Shown: piece by piece, positions 29,763-38,551 of the stretch
How positions within the stretch are numbered: position 1 is the stretch's first letter
Layout of the letters: every line of letters begins with the position of its first letter
NCBI GenBank assembly: GCA_014763615.1
Contig: JACXVB010000010.1
Span: 40,276 to 104,275, forward strand
Length of the DNA stretch: 64,000 bases
Direction: 5' to 3'
From: Sphingobacteriales bacterium
Lineage (GTDB): Bacteria; Bacteroidota; Bacteroidia; Sphingobacteriales; Sphingobacteriaceae
Position numbers and translations under genes: made by a program
Notes under the pieces: generated by a model
What the model was told of the DNA's origin: nothing
Seen by the model: only the letters and a program-made list of their open reading frames with translations
The model's database searches: none

Positions 29763-30926
29763 TTAATTATTAATTAGATTTTTAAAATATGTATAACCGG
29801 TATCTTCAATTAGTTCTTTATATTGAATATTTAACTTGATTAGCTTTTGTTGAGAAGATTTTTTAGTGAATTTTATCAGATATGCAAGAAAAAATAAATT
29901 GTAATATTTGCGTTCTCCTACTCTCATTTTGTTGCAATCAAATCTCATAATATCTCTATTAAATTTTTGTTGTCCAAAGGTGTAAGCTTTAATAAGTATA
30001 TTAAACTGTTTATAACATTCTGAATCAGGCGTAGTACAGTATTTTTCTTTACTTTTTAAATGAAGACCCCAAACTATTTTAATCTCTTCATACCTTTCTA
30101 TTAATAAAAGATGTTCAATTATTGTAGAATCAAAGTTGGTTCCGTTATAGTCCATTCTAGAAGTGTAATTATCTCTAATTGTTAATGCTTCATTAAACGT
30201 TTTATTAAAGTTAATTTCATCATTTATTAAATGATAGTATATTAAAGGAACACCAAATTTCCTTCCTGCAGGAATATTGTGAACATCTTTTGATAATGTT
30301 AAACCTTCAATAATTTGACAATATTTTTCAATGTCATTTTTATTCCCACTCAATAAGGCTCTTATAAAAAACATTCCATAAACAAAAATCTCGGCTTCTG
30401 TAGTTCCTTTATTATCTAAGTAAATCTCAAGTGCTTTTATGTAAGATTTCTTGTTGAGATTATCACGTAAAGGTCTGTGTTCAAAAAGCATCCAATGTGC
30501 AGATCTGAGTTTTGCTAATTTAACCAATAGCATATTTTGCAAATCTTCACTTTCTACAATTAGATCTACAACTTGAGTAAATCCAAATTTTTCATTGGCA
30601 TAATAATCTAAGATCCAATCTGCCAAGGCAAGTGTATTATTTTCTGGTTGTACTTTAAAATTATAATCCGCCCAGTAACAGTTGGCAACATATTGGGCTA
30701 GTAAGTCTAAGGTATAAATAGAAGGGGAGAAATCATTTTTTACTAAGCCAAATAGGCGTCTTATGGTTTGTGAATTGAGGTTAGCGCTTTTATTAATCTT
30801 TAATAAGGCATTTGTTAAATCAATACAATCTTTAGAAGTAGTAATTGTTCTACCAAACTTATGTTCGGCCATTTTTTTTAAATGACTCAATTTTTCAAAA
30901 TCAATTAAAGTTGTGGTTCTTGCCAT
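29763..30926 (-). CDS. Unassigned protein with N-terminal HTH-like segment
   Basis: 387 residues, no signal peptide and no membrane segments. I do not recognise the whole protein. The N-terminal ~95 residues (NSQTIRRLFGL...SPSIYTLDLLAQYV...WADYNF) resemble a helical segment common at the start of Bacteroidota-specific cytoplasmic proteins, possibly DNA-binding. The rest is alpha-helical and repeat-like, suggesting a TPR-type scaffold (for example EKYCQIIEGLTLSKDVHN, LLLIERYEEIKIVW). Divergent from the lipoprotein gene at 31058 and upstream of the EamA gene. Confidence 0.6.
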   Translation of the reverse strand: MARTTTLIDFEKLSHLKKMAEHKFGRTITTSKDCIDLTNALLKINKSANLNSQTIRRLFGLVKNDFSPSIYTLDLLAQYVANCYWADYNFKVQPENNTLALADWILDYYANEKFGFTQVVDLIVESEDLQNMLLVKLAKLRSAHWMLFEHRPLRDNLNKKSYIKALEIYLDNKGTTEAEIFVYGMFFIRALLSGNKNDIEKYCQIIEGLTLSKDVHNIPAGRKFGVPLIYYHLINDEINFNKTFNEALTIRDNYTSRMDYNGTNFDSTIIEHLLLIERYEEIKIVWGLHLKSKEKYCTTPDSECYKQFNILIKAYTFGQQKFNRDIMRFDCNKMRVGERKYYNLFFLAYLIKFTKKSSQQKLIKLNIQYKELIEDTGYTYFKNLINN

Positions 30927-31028
30927 TGAGATAATTTAATCCTCTAAAATTAATGTACAATAATGGAAAAAATAGAGTGCATTTAAATAATGTACAAACA
31001 AGTAAAAAAAGTGAGTTTAAAGAAATTA

Positions 31029-31036
31029 TACATTTG
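31029..31036 (+). promoter_or_regulatory. -7 element before the lipoprotein gene
   Basis: TACATTTG, an exact TAnnTTTG match, 22 nt before ATG 31058. This supports the downstream start and implies a very short leader. Confidence 0.55.
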
Positions 31037-31057
31037 AGCCTCTAAATGATGTATTAT

Positions 31058-31531
31058 ATGAAAAAATTATATCTTTTATTATTTGTAGTGCTATTAGGCT
31101 GCGGAAGTAAAGCACCAAAATGTGAAGAAGATGATACTGTTGAAACTGTTAAAGAAATTATGTTTGAAGTTTATCAAGGTGATGTCCATTATAATATTAT
31201 GAGTGAATTATATGGTACAGATTTTACAAATAATGCTTCTAGTCTTCTTGCACCTTCGAATGAATCTATGTTAAATAAAAGCCAAGAAATAAGAAATTAC
31301 ATTAAAATGTATATCGACGCAGATATTAAATCTATCCCTAATGAAGTCTTAGATTTAATAGTAGAAAACCACAAAAAATTTATAATAACTAATATCCGTA
31401 CCAACTCTATTGATGAGACTTCGAAATCTTGTGAATGTTCTGCAACATTTAAGATTGATAATGAAGTAGAATTAAACTATACAACACAAAGAAATTCTGA
31501 TGGAGAAATTTATGTAGAAGTTGAAAGATAG
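31058..31531 (+). CDS. Small lipoprotein of unknown function
   Basis: 157 residues from ATG 31058, chosen because it begins the signal peptide MKKLYLLLFVVLLGC with the lipobox cysteine at residue 15. The mature part is acidic and lysine-rich with paired cysteines late in the protein (SCECSATFKI). No family recognised. Confidence 0.7.
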   Translation: MKKLYLLLFVVLLGCGSKAPKCEEDDTVETVKEIMFEVYQGDVHYNIMSELYGTDFTNNASSLLAPSNESMLNKSQEIRNYIKMYIDADIKSIPNEVLDLIVENHKKFIITNIRTNSIDETSKSCECSATFKIDNEVELNYTTQRNSDGEIYVEVER

Positions 31532-31535
31532 AAAC

Positions 31536-31799
31536 ATGGATAAAAAAGAGTATATATCAAAATTAGCTAATTTTTTAATGGAAAATGAAAAGAGCATGGA
31601 TGCTATTAATTTGGCTAAACATTTAAATTGGAATAATTACGTAACAAATTATGACAGTCCTTATGAGGGTAAAAGGGGAATTTATACTTTAATACATTCT
31701 GTTTATGATTGGCTAGTAAAGAATAATAGAATAAAAGAAGCGGAAAATGTAGCTAAAGCTTATAAAAAACCGGATGGAAGTTATGCTTACAATAAATAG
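31536..31799 (+). CDS. Small cytoplasmic protein of unknown function
   Basis: 87 residues from ATG 31536 (MDKKEYISKLANFL), 4 nt after the lipoprotein stop. Helical, with tryptophans (HLNWNNYV, VYDWLVKNN) and no signal peptide. No family recognised; operon position and codon use support it being real. Confidence 0.6.
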   Translation: MDKKEYISKLANFLMENEKSMDAINLAKHLNWNNYVTNYDSPYEGKRGIYTLIHSVYDWLVKNNRIKEAENVAKAYKKPDGSYAYNK

Positions 31800-31938
31800 A
31801 AACTTTTAACCCCTAAACATTTTTGAAGCATTAAAAATCAGGATTTAATAAAATTTAGTCTAACTGAGTTACGAATTAAATCAATTGAAAATTCACAAGT
31901 AAGTAATTAATAGAAAATTTAATTCTTAACTAAATCAA

Positions 31939-32565
31939 ATGAATGATAATCTAAAATTCAATTATTATATAAAGGTATTTAGAAAATATGCTTCTTTTAA
32001 AGGACGAGCATCAGAAAGAGAGTTTTGGTACTTCACACTATTTAACGTGATTGTAACTGCCCTAACATTAATTATCGATAATGTTTTAGGAATTTCAATA
32101 ATTGACAAATATTTAAACAATAGTTTTGGTACAGCAGTTAAGGAGTTAAGTTATGGGCCAGTAACTGCTCTATATAGATTACTAGTTATTTTACCAACAA
32201 TTGCCGTTTCTGTAAGAAGAATTCATGATGTTGGTAAAAGTGGAATTTTCTTATTAGTCCCCATATATAGTTTTATTTTAATATTAACTAATGGAGATGA
32301 TGGGGATAACAAATATGGTAGAAATACTAAAATACAAACTGCTAAAAAGAATGATGAATTCTATATTATAATAACATCATTATTATTTGGGATACTTTGT
32401 GCCTGTTCTAGTTATGCTTTATTAAACGAAACAAAAGTAATTGATGGTCTTAATAAATCAGAAACAATAAAAGGATTAATTTTTATTGCTGTATTTGTGT
32501 TTATATCTGTTTTTTTCTTAGCGAAAAATCTAAATAAGAAATCAAGCAAAATCTATAATTACTAA
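31939..32565 (+). CDS. DUF805 family membrane protein
   Basis: 208 residues. The start YYIKVFRKYASFKGRASEREFWYF matches the N-terminus of DUF805 proteins (F.GRASR.E.W.F). RRIHDVGKSG and DGDDGDNKYGRN, also typical of the family, follow later. Four to five membrane segments. Function unknown. Confidence 0.82.
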   Translation: MNDNLKFNYYIKVFRKYASFKGRASEREFWYFTLFNVIVTALTLIIDNVLGISIIDKYLNNSFGTAVKELSYGPVTALYRLLVILPTIAVSVRRIHDVGKSGIFLLVPIYSFILILTNGDDGDNKYGRNTKIQTAKKNDEFYIIITSLLFGILCACSSYALLNETKVIDGLNKSETIKGLIFIAVFVFISVFFLAKNLNKKSSKIYNY

Positions 32566-32598
32566 TTTAAATCTATACTCGCAAAAACAATATTTAAT

Positions 32599-32919
32599 AT
32601 GAAAGCAATGTCGATTATCGGTATAATATTATTTTCTATTTTCATACTGATTTATTTTGCCAGCGAATCTCCTCATGAAAGTTCAATTTATTCAGAAGCT
32701 TTTTTCGCTGGATTTTTTGGGGTGCTTTTTGGACTTGCTTATTCAATAACTGGTCTTGTATACTCAAATAATAAACTTGCAATAAGAGGACAAGATATAA
32801 CCATTGAATTGGTAAAATTGAGTAACTTAAAAGATAAGGGAATTATTACAGAAGTTCAATTTGAAGAAAAAAGGGATCAAATGCTAAGTATGCTTTCAAG
32901 TGATTTACGTAATATTTAA
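32599..32919 (+). CDS. Small membrane protein with SHOCT-like tail
   Basis: 106 residues. Two membrane segments (~4-20 and ~36-55) are followed by a charged C-terminus LSNLKDKGIITEVQFEEKRDQML resembling the short SHOCT motif. Function unknown. It lies 34 nt after the DUF805 gene. Confidence 0.62.
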   Translation: MKAMSIIGIILFSIFILIYFASESPHESSIYSEAFFAGFFGVLFGLAYSITGLVYSNNKLAIRGQDITIELVKLSNLKDKGIITEVQFEEKRDQMLSMLSSDLRNI

Positions 32920-32929
32920 ATTTAAATAA

Positions 32930-33574
32930 ATGTTAAAACTCATTACAATAAGTAGCATTCTTTTTATAACGAGTTGTAGTTTACCTGATAAAAAACAAAA
33001 AGATAATCTAAACAGTATTTCAACGCTAGACTCAAATAGTTTCAAATCTAAAATTGATTCTGCTTATTTGACTTGGTTAGAAAATGAAATTTTGGAAGGA
33101 AAAATCCAAAAGATTTGTCCAGAGTATGGTTCAGAAGAATTTCAAGCATTTCTTGAAAAGGATTATGATAACGAAAATAGGTTCTCTTACAGTAAAATTC
33201 TTAAAAAATTATACGCTGATTTCAACCAAGATGGAGAAATTGATGCGTTATACGTTTTAGAAAAGCAAGATTGTGCACAAGGAAACGGCTATGTTGGTGA
33301 TTTGCAAAGGGGTGTTGTGATAATTTCAGAGGATAATAGCTATAAAGTCGATAATAGGATTATTGATAAGCTAACAGCTGCTATAAATGCTAAAGCCGTT
33401 AAACAATTTTTTGTTAATGTGGCTTATATAGAAATTCAAAATGTATCTAATGAGTTAATTAAGGGTAATTATTGGGATTGGGTACAAGGTGATCCTACTG
33501 GCCAGCCATCACTTAATAAGTCTTTTCAATATAACTTTATTCAAGACGAAATTTCCATTTCTTCAATTAAGTAA
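32930..33574 (+). CDS. Lipoprotein of unknown function
   Basis: 214 residues. Signal peptide and lipobox (ISSILFITSC, cysteine ~16). The mature region has a calcium-loop-like DFNQDGEIDALYVL (~102-115), reminiscent of FG-GAP or dockerin-type acid loops. No family recognised. It starts 11 nt after the SHOCT-like gene, so probably the same operon. Confidence 0.65.
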   Translation: MLKLITISSILFITSCSLPDKKQKDNLNSISTLDSNSFKSKIDSAYLTWLENEILEGKIQKICPEYGSEEFQAFLEKDYDNENRFSYSKILKKLYADFNQDGEIDALYVLEKQDCAQGNGYVGDLQRGVVIISEDNSYKVDNRIIDKLTAAINAKAVKQFFVNVAYIEIQNVSNELIKGNYWDWVQGDPTGQPSLNKSFQYNFIQDEISISSIK

Positions 33575-33787
33575 TTATTTAACATTATCTGCTTTAGATA
33601 GTTAGACTAGTAATTAGATATAATTCTTAAAGACAAGCTTAAATACTCAAACCGAACCTAAGTTAAAAAACTGGGGCGACAGCGTTACCCCGCAGGGCAT
33701 TTGTAGTTTACGGAAAATGACCGAGGAGTAAAGCCAAGCACCAGACTATCGGAAGCTATGGAAACAGGAAAAACCTTTTCTAAACTA
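33575..33787. other. Intergenic stretch before the rpsF promoter
   Basis: About 210 nt. The central part (33673-33760) is more GC-rich, with a GGGGCGAC / GTTACCCC near-palindrome, and looks like repeat remnants. No gene. Confidence 0.35.
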
Positions 33788-33818
33788 TTGGATTACAAAT
33801 AAATATTCTCTACTTTTG
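33788..33818 (+). promoter_or_regulatory. rpsF operon promoter
   Basis: -33 TTG at 33788-33790, 20-nt spacer, -7 TACTTTTG at 33811-33818. Identical -7 sequence and spacing to the rpsL promoter. Confidence 0.78.
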
Positions 33819-33861
33819 CAGTCCCGCAAAAAGCGGAGACTTAAAAACAATATTGTAAGAA

Positions 33862-34224
33862 ATGAATCAATACGAAACCACTATCATTCTTACCCCGTTG
33901 TTGTCAGAAGAAGTTGCTAAAGAGGTGATTGCAAAATTCTCTAAGTTACTTACTGATAACGGAGCCGAAATTGTTATGGAAGACAATTGGGGTTTGAAAA
34001 AACTGGCGTATCCGATTGAGAAAAAATCAACCGGATATTATCACTTGACTGAATACAAATGCTCAGGAGAGGTTATCGGCAAATTAGAAATCGAATTAAA
34101 ACGTGATGAGCGTGTAATGAGATTTTTAACAATTAGTTTAAACAAGCATGCAGTTGCGTACAATGAGAAAAAACGTGGTGGTGCTTTTAACAAGAAAAAA
34201 GACAAAGCGGAGGTAGCAAACTAA
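33862..34224 (+). CDS. rpsF: 30S ribosomal protein S6
   Basis: 120 residues. It starts [17 protein letters not shown] and has [20 protein letters not shown] and [19 protein letters not shown]. The tail is lysine-rich rather than the poly-glutamate of E. coli. It precedes rpsR with a 1-nt overlap; there is no ssb or priB between them as there is in some phyla. Confidence 0.97.
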   Translation: MNQYETTIILTPLLSEEVAKEVIAKFSKLLTDNGAEIVMEDNWGLKKLAYPIEKKSTGYYHLTEYKCSGEVIGKLEIELKRDERVMRFLTISLNKHAVAYNEKKRGGAFNKKKDKAEVAN

Positions 34225-34487
34225 TGGCACAAGACAAAATCCAGTATGTGACTGCTCCCAAGGTGGAGGATAACAGAAAAAAATATTGCCGTTTTAAAAA
34301 GAACGGAATCAAATATATTGATTACAAAGACGCTAATTTCTTATTGAAGTTTATTAATGATCAAGGTAAAATTTTACCCAGAAGATTAACTGGAACTTCA
34401 TTGAAATATCAACGCAAAGTAGCTCAAGCAGTGAAAAGAGCTCGTCATATCGGTATATTACCATTTGTAACTGACGGTTTAAAATAA
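34224..34487 (+). CDS. rpsR: 30S ribosomal protein S18
   Basis: 87 residues. Core [62 protein letters not shown] is intact. It forms a heterodimer with S6. It overlaps the rpsF stop by one base. Confidence 0.98.
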   Translation: MAQDKIQYVTAPKVEDNRKKYCRFKKNGIKYIDYKDANFLLKFINDQGKILPRRLTGTSLKYQRKVAQAVKRARHIGILPFVTDGLK

Positions 34488-34498
34488 AGGAGGCTAAC

Positions 34499-34942
34499 AT
34501 GGAAGTAATATTAACACAAGATGTAAAAAACTTAGGCGAGAAAGACGATGTCGTTTCTGTAAAGCCAGGTTATGGCCGTAATTTTTTAATTCCTCAAGGA
34601 CAAGCTATTTTAGCTACCGATTCGGCAAGAAAAGTTTTAGCTGAGAATATTAAGCAAGCTCAGTTTAAACAAGAAAAAATTAAGAAAGATGCAGATGCTG
34701 TTGCGGCTAAATTAGAAGGTATTACACTTTCTATTGGTGCAAAAGCGGGTGAAAGCGGAAAGATTTTTGGTGCAGTTAACACGATTCAAGTTGCTGACGC
34801 ATTAAAGAAATTAGGCTTTGACGTGGATAGAAGAAGAATTACCTTCGAAACTGAAGTGAAATTTGTTGGTGATTATATCGCTAACTTAAACTTACACAAA
34901 GAAGTTAAAGTAAAAGTTCCTTTTTCTGTAGTTGCAGAATAA
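34499..34942 (+). CDS. rplI: 50S ribosomal protein L9
   Basis: 147 residues. The N-terminal rRNA-binding domain (MEVILTQDVKNLGEKDDVVSVKPGYGRNFLIPQGQA) is joined by a long helix to the C-terminal domain (GKIFGAVNTIQVADALKK). A GGAGG ribosome-binding site precedes it. A strong terminator follows. Confidence 0.97.
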   Translation: MEVILTQDVKNLGEKDDVVSVKPGYGRNFLIPQGQAILATDSARKVLAENIKQAQFKQEKIKKDADAVAAKLEGITLSIGAKAGESGKIFGAVNTIQVADALKKLGFDVDRRRITFETEVKFVGDYIANLNLHKEVKVKVPFSVVAE

Positions 34943-34962
34943 TTCTTTTTTAAGAAAATTAT

Positions 34963-35005
34963 AAAATGCTTTTGGGGAATTTCCCAAAAGCATTTTTTAT
35001 TTTAG
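34963..35005 (+). terminator. Terminator after rplI
   Basis: Near-perfect stem AAAATGCTTTTGGG / CCCAAAAGCATTTT followed by a T-run, 20 nt after the rplI stop and ending just before mtgA. Confidence 0.9.
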
Positions 35006-35011
35006 AGCTTT

Positions 35012-35737
35012 ATGAAATCGCGAAAAGGCAACTCTCCTTCAATTCTTAAAAAGCTTAAAAAGTTTGTTTTGAAAACTTTGTTATGGTTTTTTGGAATTAC
35101 CATAGCTTGGGTCCTATTTTATAAGTTTATCAATCCTCCCATCACTTATCTGATGGTTGAAAGAGGTTTTGAACGCAAATTTGATGGTAAACCTTGGAAA
35201 ATTGAAAAGAGCTGGGTAGAGTATAAAGATTTATCTTTAAATCTTAAAAAGGCGGCCATAGCTGGAGAAGATGCTCGATTTTTATCCCATCATGGTTTTG
35301 ATTTTGTGGCGATGGAAAAAGCCTATGAAAAGAATCAAAAAGGGAAAAAAATTAGAGGTGGTAGTACAATTAGTCAGCAAACTGCAAAGAATGTATTTTT
35401 ATGGCCAGGCAGATCTTACATTAGAAAAGGTTTTGAAGCATATTTCACCTTTTTGATAGAGCTATTTTGGGGCAAGCAACGTATTTTGGAAGTTTACTTA
35501 AATGTGATTGAAATGGGAGATGGAGTTTATGGGGCTGAATCAGCTTGTCAGAACTATTTTCATCACTCTGCACACAGTTTAACAAAAGGAGAGGCGGCTT
35601 TACTTATAGCTGTGTTACCTAATCCTTTAAAGTGGTCTCCAGCTAAACCTACTGCTTATATTTACCATCGTCAATACCTAATCTTAAGAAATATTAGAAA
35701 TTTGGAGAGACTAGGGATTTTAAAGGATAGACTCTAA
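35012..35737 (+). CDS. mtgA: Monofunctional biosynthetic peptidoglycan transglycosylase
   Basis: 241 residues, membrane-anchored by one N-terminal segment (~22-40), with a GT51 domain facing the periplasm. It polymerises lipid II into glycan strands. Catalytic and family motifs are visible: GEDARFLSHHGFD (catalytic Glu), GGSTISQQTAKNVFLW, KQRILEVYLNVIEMG and KGEAALLIAVLPNP. There is no transpeptidase domain. The 3' end converges on, and overlaps, the next gene. Confidence 0.93.
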   Translation: MKSRKGNSPSILKKLKKFVLKTLLWFFGITIAWVLFYKFINPPITYLMVERGFERKFDGKPWKIEKSWVEYKDLSLNLKKAAIAGEDARFLSHHGFDFVAMEKAYEKNQKGKKIRGGSTISQQTAKNVFLWPGRSYIRKGFEAYFTFLIELFWGKQRILEVYLNVIEMGDGVYGAESACQNYFHHSAHSLTKGEAALLIAVLPNPLKWSPAKPTAYIYHRQYLILRNIRNLERLGILKDRL

Positions 35738-36202
35738 TTTGAAAACTTTAGCATGCCAGCTATCTTTGAACGGAATCTCCCAATGATGTAAGTATTGCTC
35801 ATAATCTGATACAAGGTTGTTAAAAACAATTGTTTCACTGGAGATTTTTCCTTGTTTAAGGAGTTCTTCAAAATCTTCTTTACTGCTGGAGTGAACTTGT
35901 TCATCCATTTTCCAAGCCATATTCAATCTATCAAATAAATTGATATGGAATTGCTGTTCAATATCTTTCATTAAATGGACCGATTTGTCGATAGAGCACC
36001 CACTGGCACCCGCTTGTGTTTCATCCACTATCAACACCAAAAACCTGTCATAGCGTATTTCAAAAGCAGCTTTTAATGCTTGATTATGTGCGGTCCATGA
36101 GCTAATAAAAGAAGACAAGCGCTCTTTGATAAGTATTAGCTCTTCATTTCTTAAAGCTCTATTAGATTGGTATATCCATACCCTTGATTGGAGATTCATC
36201 AT
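35720..36202 (-). CDS. Conserved Bacteroidota protein of unknown function
   Basis: 160 residues, soluble. SRVWIYQSNRAL, FISSWTAHN and VDETQAGASGCSIDKSVHLMK mark a family conserved in Bacteroidota that is sometimes labelled an ABC transporter ATPase, but there is no Walker A or signature motif, so that label is not supported. The stop overlaps the 3' end of mtgA by 18 nt in convergent orientation. Confidence 0.75.
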   Translation of the reverse strand: MMNLQSRVWIYQSNRALRNEELILIKERLSSFISSWTAHNQALKAAFEIRYDRFLVLIVDETQAGASGCSIDKSVHLMKDIEQQFHINLFDRLNMAWKMDEQVHSSSKEDFEELLKQGKISSETIVFNNLVSDYEQYLHHWEIPFKDSWHAKVFKLESIL

Positions 36203-36295
36203 GCCATAAAATTAGTTAATTTTTACACTCAACTTTATCTAGTTTATGTCAATCTTGTTTATATTTAATAAAATGAACAGTAATTAAATTTCAAA

Positions 36296-36991
36296 ATGCT
36301 AGAAGTCAGTAGTGAGATTATAGAATTAGAAAAGAAATTAGAAGAATTAGAGGCAAAATGTGCTTTTCTGCAAAAAATCATGAATGAGGTACCCGCAAAT
36401 ATTTACATCACAGAATTAGATAAGGGAGTGGTTTGGTGCAATAAGACCAATGAACAAACTTTAGGATATACCTTAGAGGATATTCAGAGGATGGGTGGGA
36501 TTAACTATTTGTATGAAGTGGTTCATCCTGATGATTACAATGTACCAGATAAAAGTGTAAATCATTTCGTTAATCATCCTGAACAACAATACGGAGGCGT
36601 TTTTAGATGTAAGCATCGGCAAAGTAATTTCTATAAGTGGTTTATAGGTTGGGGTAAAGTGATTCAAGAATCAAAGGGTGAAAAGACCAAACTTCAGGTT
36701 TTAAATGTAGATGTTGATTTAAGTCCGCAAATGGATACAGACAAGCAGATCAGAGCTATTTTAGCAGAGAATTTGAAGTTACAACATCGCTTCATTTTAG
36801 AAACTTTAACAAAACGAGAGGTGGAAATTCTAAAGATGATTTGCCGAGGAGCTTCATCAAAAGAAATTGCCAAAGGCTTATATATTAGTAAATATACTGT
36901 TGAGACTCATCGAAAAAATCTCCAAAAGAAAATAGGCACTACAAACATCGCATCATTAGTGCTGTTTTCTAAAGAAACAGGACTTGTTTAA
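36296..36991 (+). CDS. PAS-LuxR family transcriptional regulator
   Basis: 231 residues. A short N-terminal coiled coil (~5-30) is followed by a PAS domain (~32-140; GYTLEDIQ...VHPDDYN and WFIGWGKVIQ match the PAS_3 type) and a LuxR-type helix-turn-helix (~168-228; LTKREVEILKMICRGASSKEIAKGLYIS, then VETHRKNLQKK). Signal unknown. It is followed after 6 nt by the PnuC gene, so the two may be co-transcribed. Confidence 0.9.
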   Translation: MLEVSSEIIELEKKLEELEAKCAFLQKIMNEVPANIYITELDKGVVWCNKTNEQTLGYTLEDIQRMGGINYLYEVVHPDDYNVPDKSVNHFVNHPEQQYGGVFRCKHRQSNFYKWFIGWGKVIQESKGEKTKLQVLNVDVDLSPQMDTDKQIRAILAENLKLQHRFILETLTKREVEILKMICRGASSKEIAKGLYISKYTVETHRKNLQKKIGTTNIASLVLFSKETGLV

Positions 36992-36997
36992 AAGCTT

Positions 36998-37606
36998 GTG
37001 ATAGAAATTTTTGAAGAGATTTATAGAGGCTTACTTTCCCTAACTTTATTAGAGGGCCTAGCAGTAATTTTTTCATTCTCTAGTACTATTCTTCTAATTT
37101 TTAACAGCGTTTTAGTTTTCCCTTTTACTATTGTAGGTTCTACATTATATATAGGTATTTGCTATCGAACTGGAATTTATGCAGATATTTTTGTGAGCAT
37201 TTATTTTATTATTACTTCAATAATGGGTTGGTACCACTGGAGCAAAGGATTGTGGAATACTGAACCACCTATAATTGATAAAACGAAAAGCAGAGATTGG
37301 AGATTTCTTTTATTCAGCTTCCTGATATTTTACGTTATTTTATTCTTTTTCTTAAAAGGGTTTACAAATAGTAATGTTGTGGCAATTGATGCACTAACAA
37401 CGGATCTATCATTCTTAGCTACTATTTTGATGGTTAAAAGGAAAATTGAAAACTGGATTATTTGGATCATTGCGGTAATCCTCTCCATTCCATTATACTT
37501 CTACAAGCAGCTTTATCTAACATCCATTTTTTACCTTTTCACTCTTTTCATGAATTTTGTGGGTTATTATAAATGGTCAATTCAATTGAAAGCTCAAAAT
37601 CAATAA
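36998..37606 (+). CDS. pnuC: PnuC family nicotinamide riboside transporter
   Basis: 202 residues with seven or so membrane segments. PnuC motifs are LEGLAVIFSF near the start and the family signature around IYFIITSIMGWYHWSKG (~65-82), where the W and Y residues line the substrate path; the end YLFTLFMNFVGYYKW is also typical. The start is a GTG at 36998, giving the conserved N-terminus. It takes up NAD precursors; no NAD-salvage kinase is adjacent. Confidence 0.87.
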   Translation: MIEIFEEIYRGLLSLTLLEGLAVIFSFSSTILLIFNSVLVFPFTIVGSTLYIGICYRTGIYADIFVSIYFIITSIMGWYHWSKGLWNTEPPIIDKTKSRDWRFLLFSFLIFYVILFFFLKGFTNSNVVAIDALTTDLSFLATILMVKRKIENWIIWIIAVILSIPLYFYKQLYLTSIFYLFTLFMNFVGYYKWSIQLKAQNQ

Positions 37607-37677
37607 CTTTTAGCTCATCAGTGGATAAGTTGAAAAGTATTTTGCCACTGCTTTTTACAGTATTTTAATTTTAGAAC

Positions 37678-38124
37678 GTGAATATCTTCAATCTGAATGC
37701 ACTAAGCATTTATTTTACTATTGCGATGAGTTATTTCGCTAATCCACAACCTCTTAAGGGTATCAGGACGGCAATTTTAGCTTTTTATAATCAACATCAT
37801 GCAGAGATAAACTTGGGGTATAAGAATTATAAATTTGAAGTAACGGAGAATGGTTTTTTGAGATATAAGCTTGAAGAACCCAATCATGTTGTAGATTATT
37901 ACAGTTTAAGATTAGCTGAAATTGAAAATATTGAATATTTGGGAGATGAGCATGCAGGATGGTTGGTTATTCATGCAAAAGGAGATGTAGTCATTTTTCA
38001 AACTTACCATGATCCGAAAGGCGATGTAGATGAAATGAAGAGTGCAATTAAGATTCCAGTTCAGGAATTATCTGTAGATGATTTGAATAATTTAAACAGC
38101 AATTTAACACTATTGCAGCAGTAA
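37678..38124 (+). CDS. Protein of unknown function
   Basis: 148 residues from a GTG; an in-frame ATG 48 nt downstream (MSYFANPQ) is an alternative start. It looks like a soluble beta-rich domain (YKFEVTENGFLRYKLEEPNHVVDYYSLRLAEIENIEYLG). I do not recognise it. No clear promoter. Confidence 0.55.
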   Translation: MNIFNLNALSIYFTIAMSYFANPQPLKGIRTAILAFYNQHHAEINLGYKNYKFEVTENGFLRYKLEEPNHVVDYYSLRLAEIENIEYLGDEHAGWLVIHAKGDVVIFQTYHDPKGDVDEMKSAIKIPVQELSVDDLNNLNSNLTLLQQ

Positions 38125-38190
38125 ATTTAAAATACCTAGAAATAGGTATTTGAGTAAAAGATTAATATTAATAACTTAGGCAACGTAAAG

Positions 38191-38442
38191 ATGAAAAGAG
38201 ATATGATTAAAAATAACAAAGCAAAGTCACTTTTTATCATGTTTATGGTGCTAACAGCGCACACCATTTTCTTAACAAAATGGTTGAAAAGTGAAGCTAT
38301 CAACAACAGAAGTTTAGAGTCTCGGAACAATTTTTTTAATCAAAACGGATATCTTCCTATTTCTCCTGCATCAAATCTATCGGTAGATAGTAATCATTTC
38401 AAGTTGAACAAATTAGAGAATCATCTGATAGAAATCAGATGA
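38191..38442 (+). CDS. Small single-pass membrane protein, unknown
   Basis: 83 residues. A single hydrophobic segment (~13-28: LFIMFMVLTAHTIF) is followed by a polar Asn/Ser-rich tail. The stop codon lies inside a hairpin (38419-38446) that could act as a terminator. No family recognised; the coding call is moderate. Confidence 0.5.
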   Translation: MKRDMIKNNKAKSLFIMFMVLTAHTIFLTKWLKSEAINNRSLESRNNFFNQNGYLPISPASNLSVDSNHFKLNKLENHLIEIR

Positions 38443-38454
38443 TTTTAAAATACT

Positions 38455-38508
38455 GGCACACATTAAGAAGTTTTTGAAGTAATTTTCAATATTTCCTTAA
38501 TGTGTGCC
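38455..38508. repeat. Perfect 13-bp inverted repeat between convergent genes
   Basis: GGCACACATTAAG (38455-38467) and CTTAATGTGTGCC (38496-38508) are exact complements with a 28-nt loop, and the loop has an inner TTGAA/TTCAA pairing. It sits between convergent genes. It may be a bidirectional terminator, though no clean T-run follows either arm. Confidence 0.6.
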
Positions 38509-38551
38509 TTTCCATTGATTCTGAAATTAAAAAATAAAAAGAGAATCCTTA

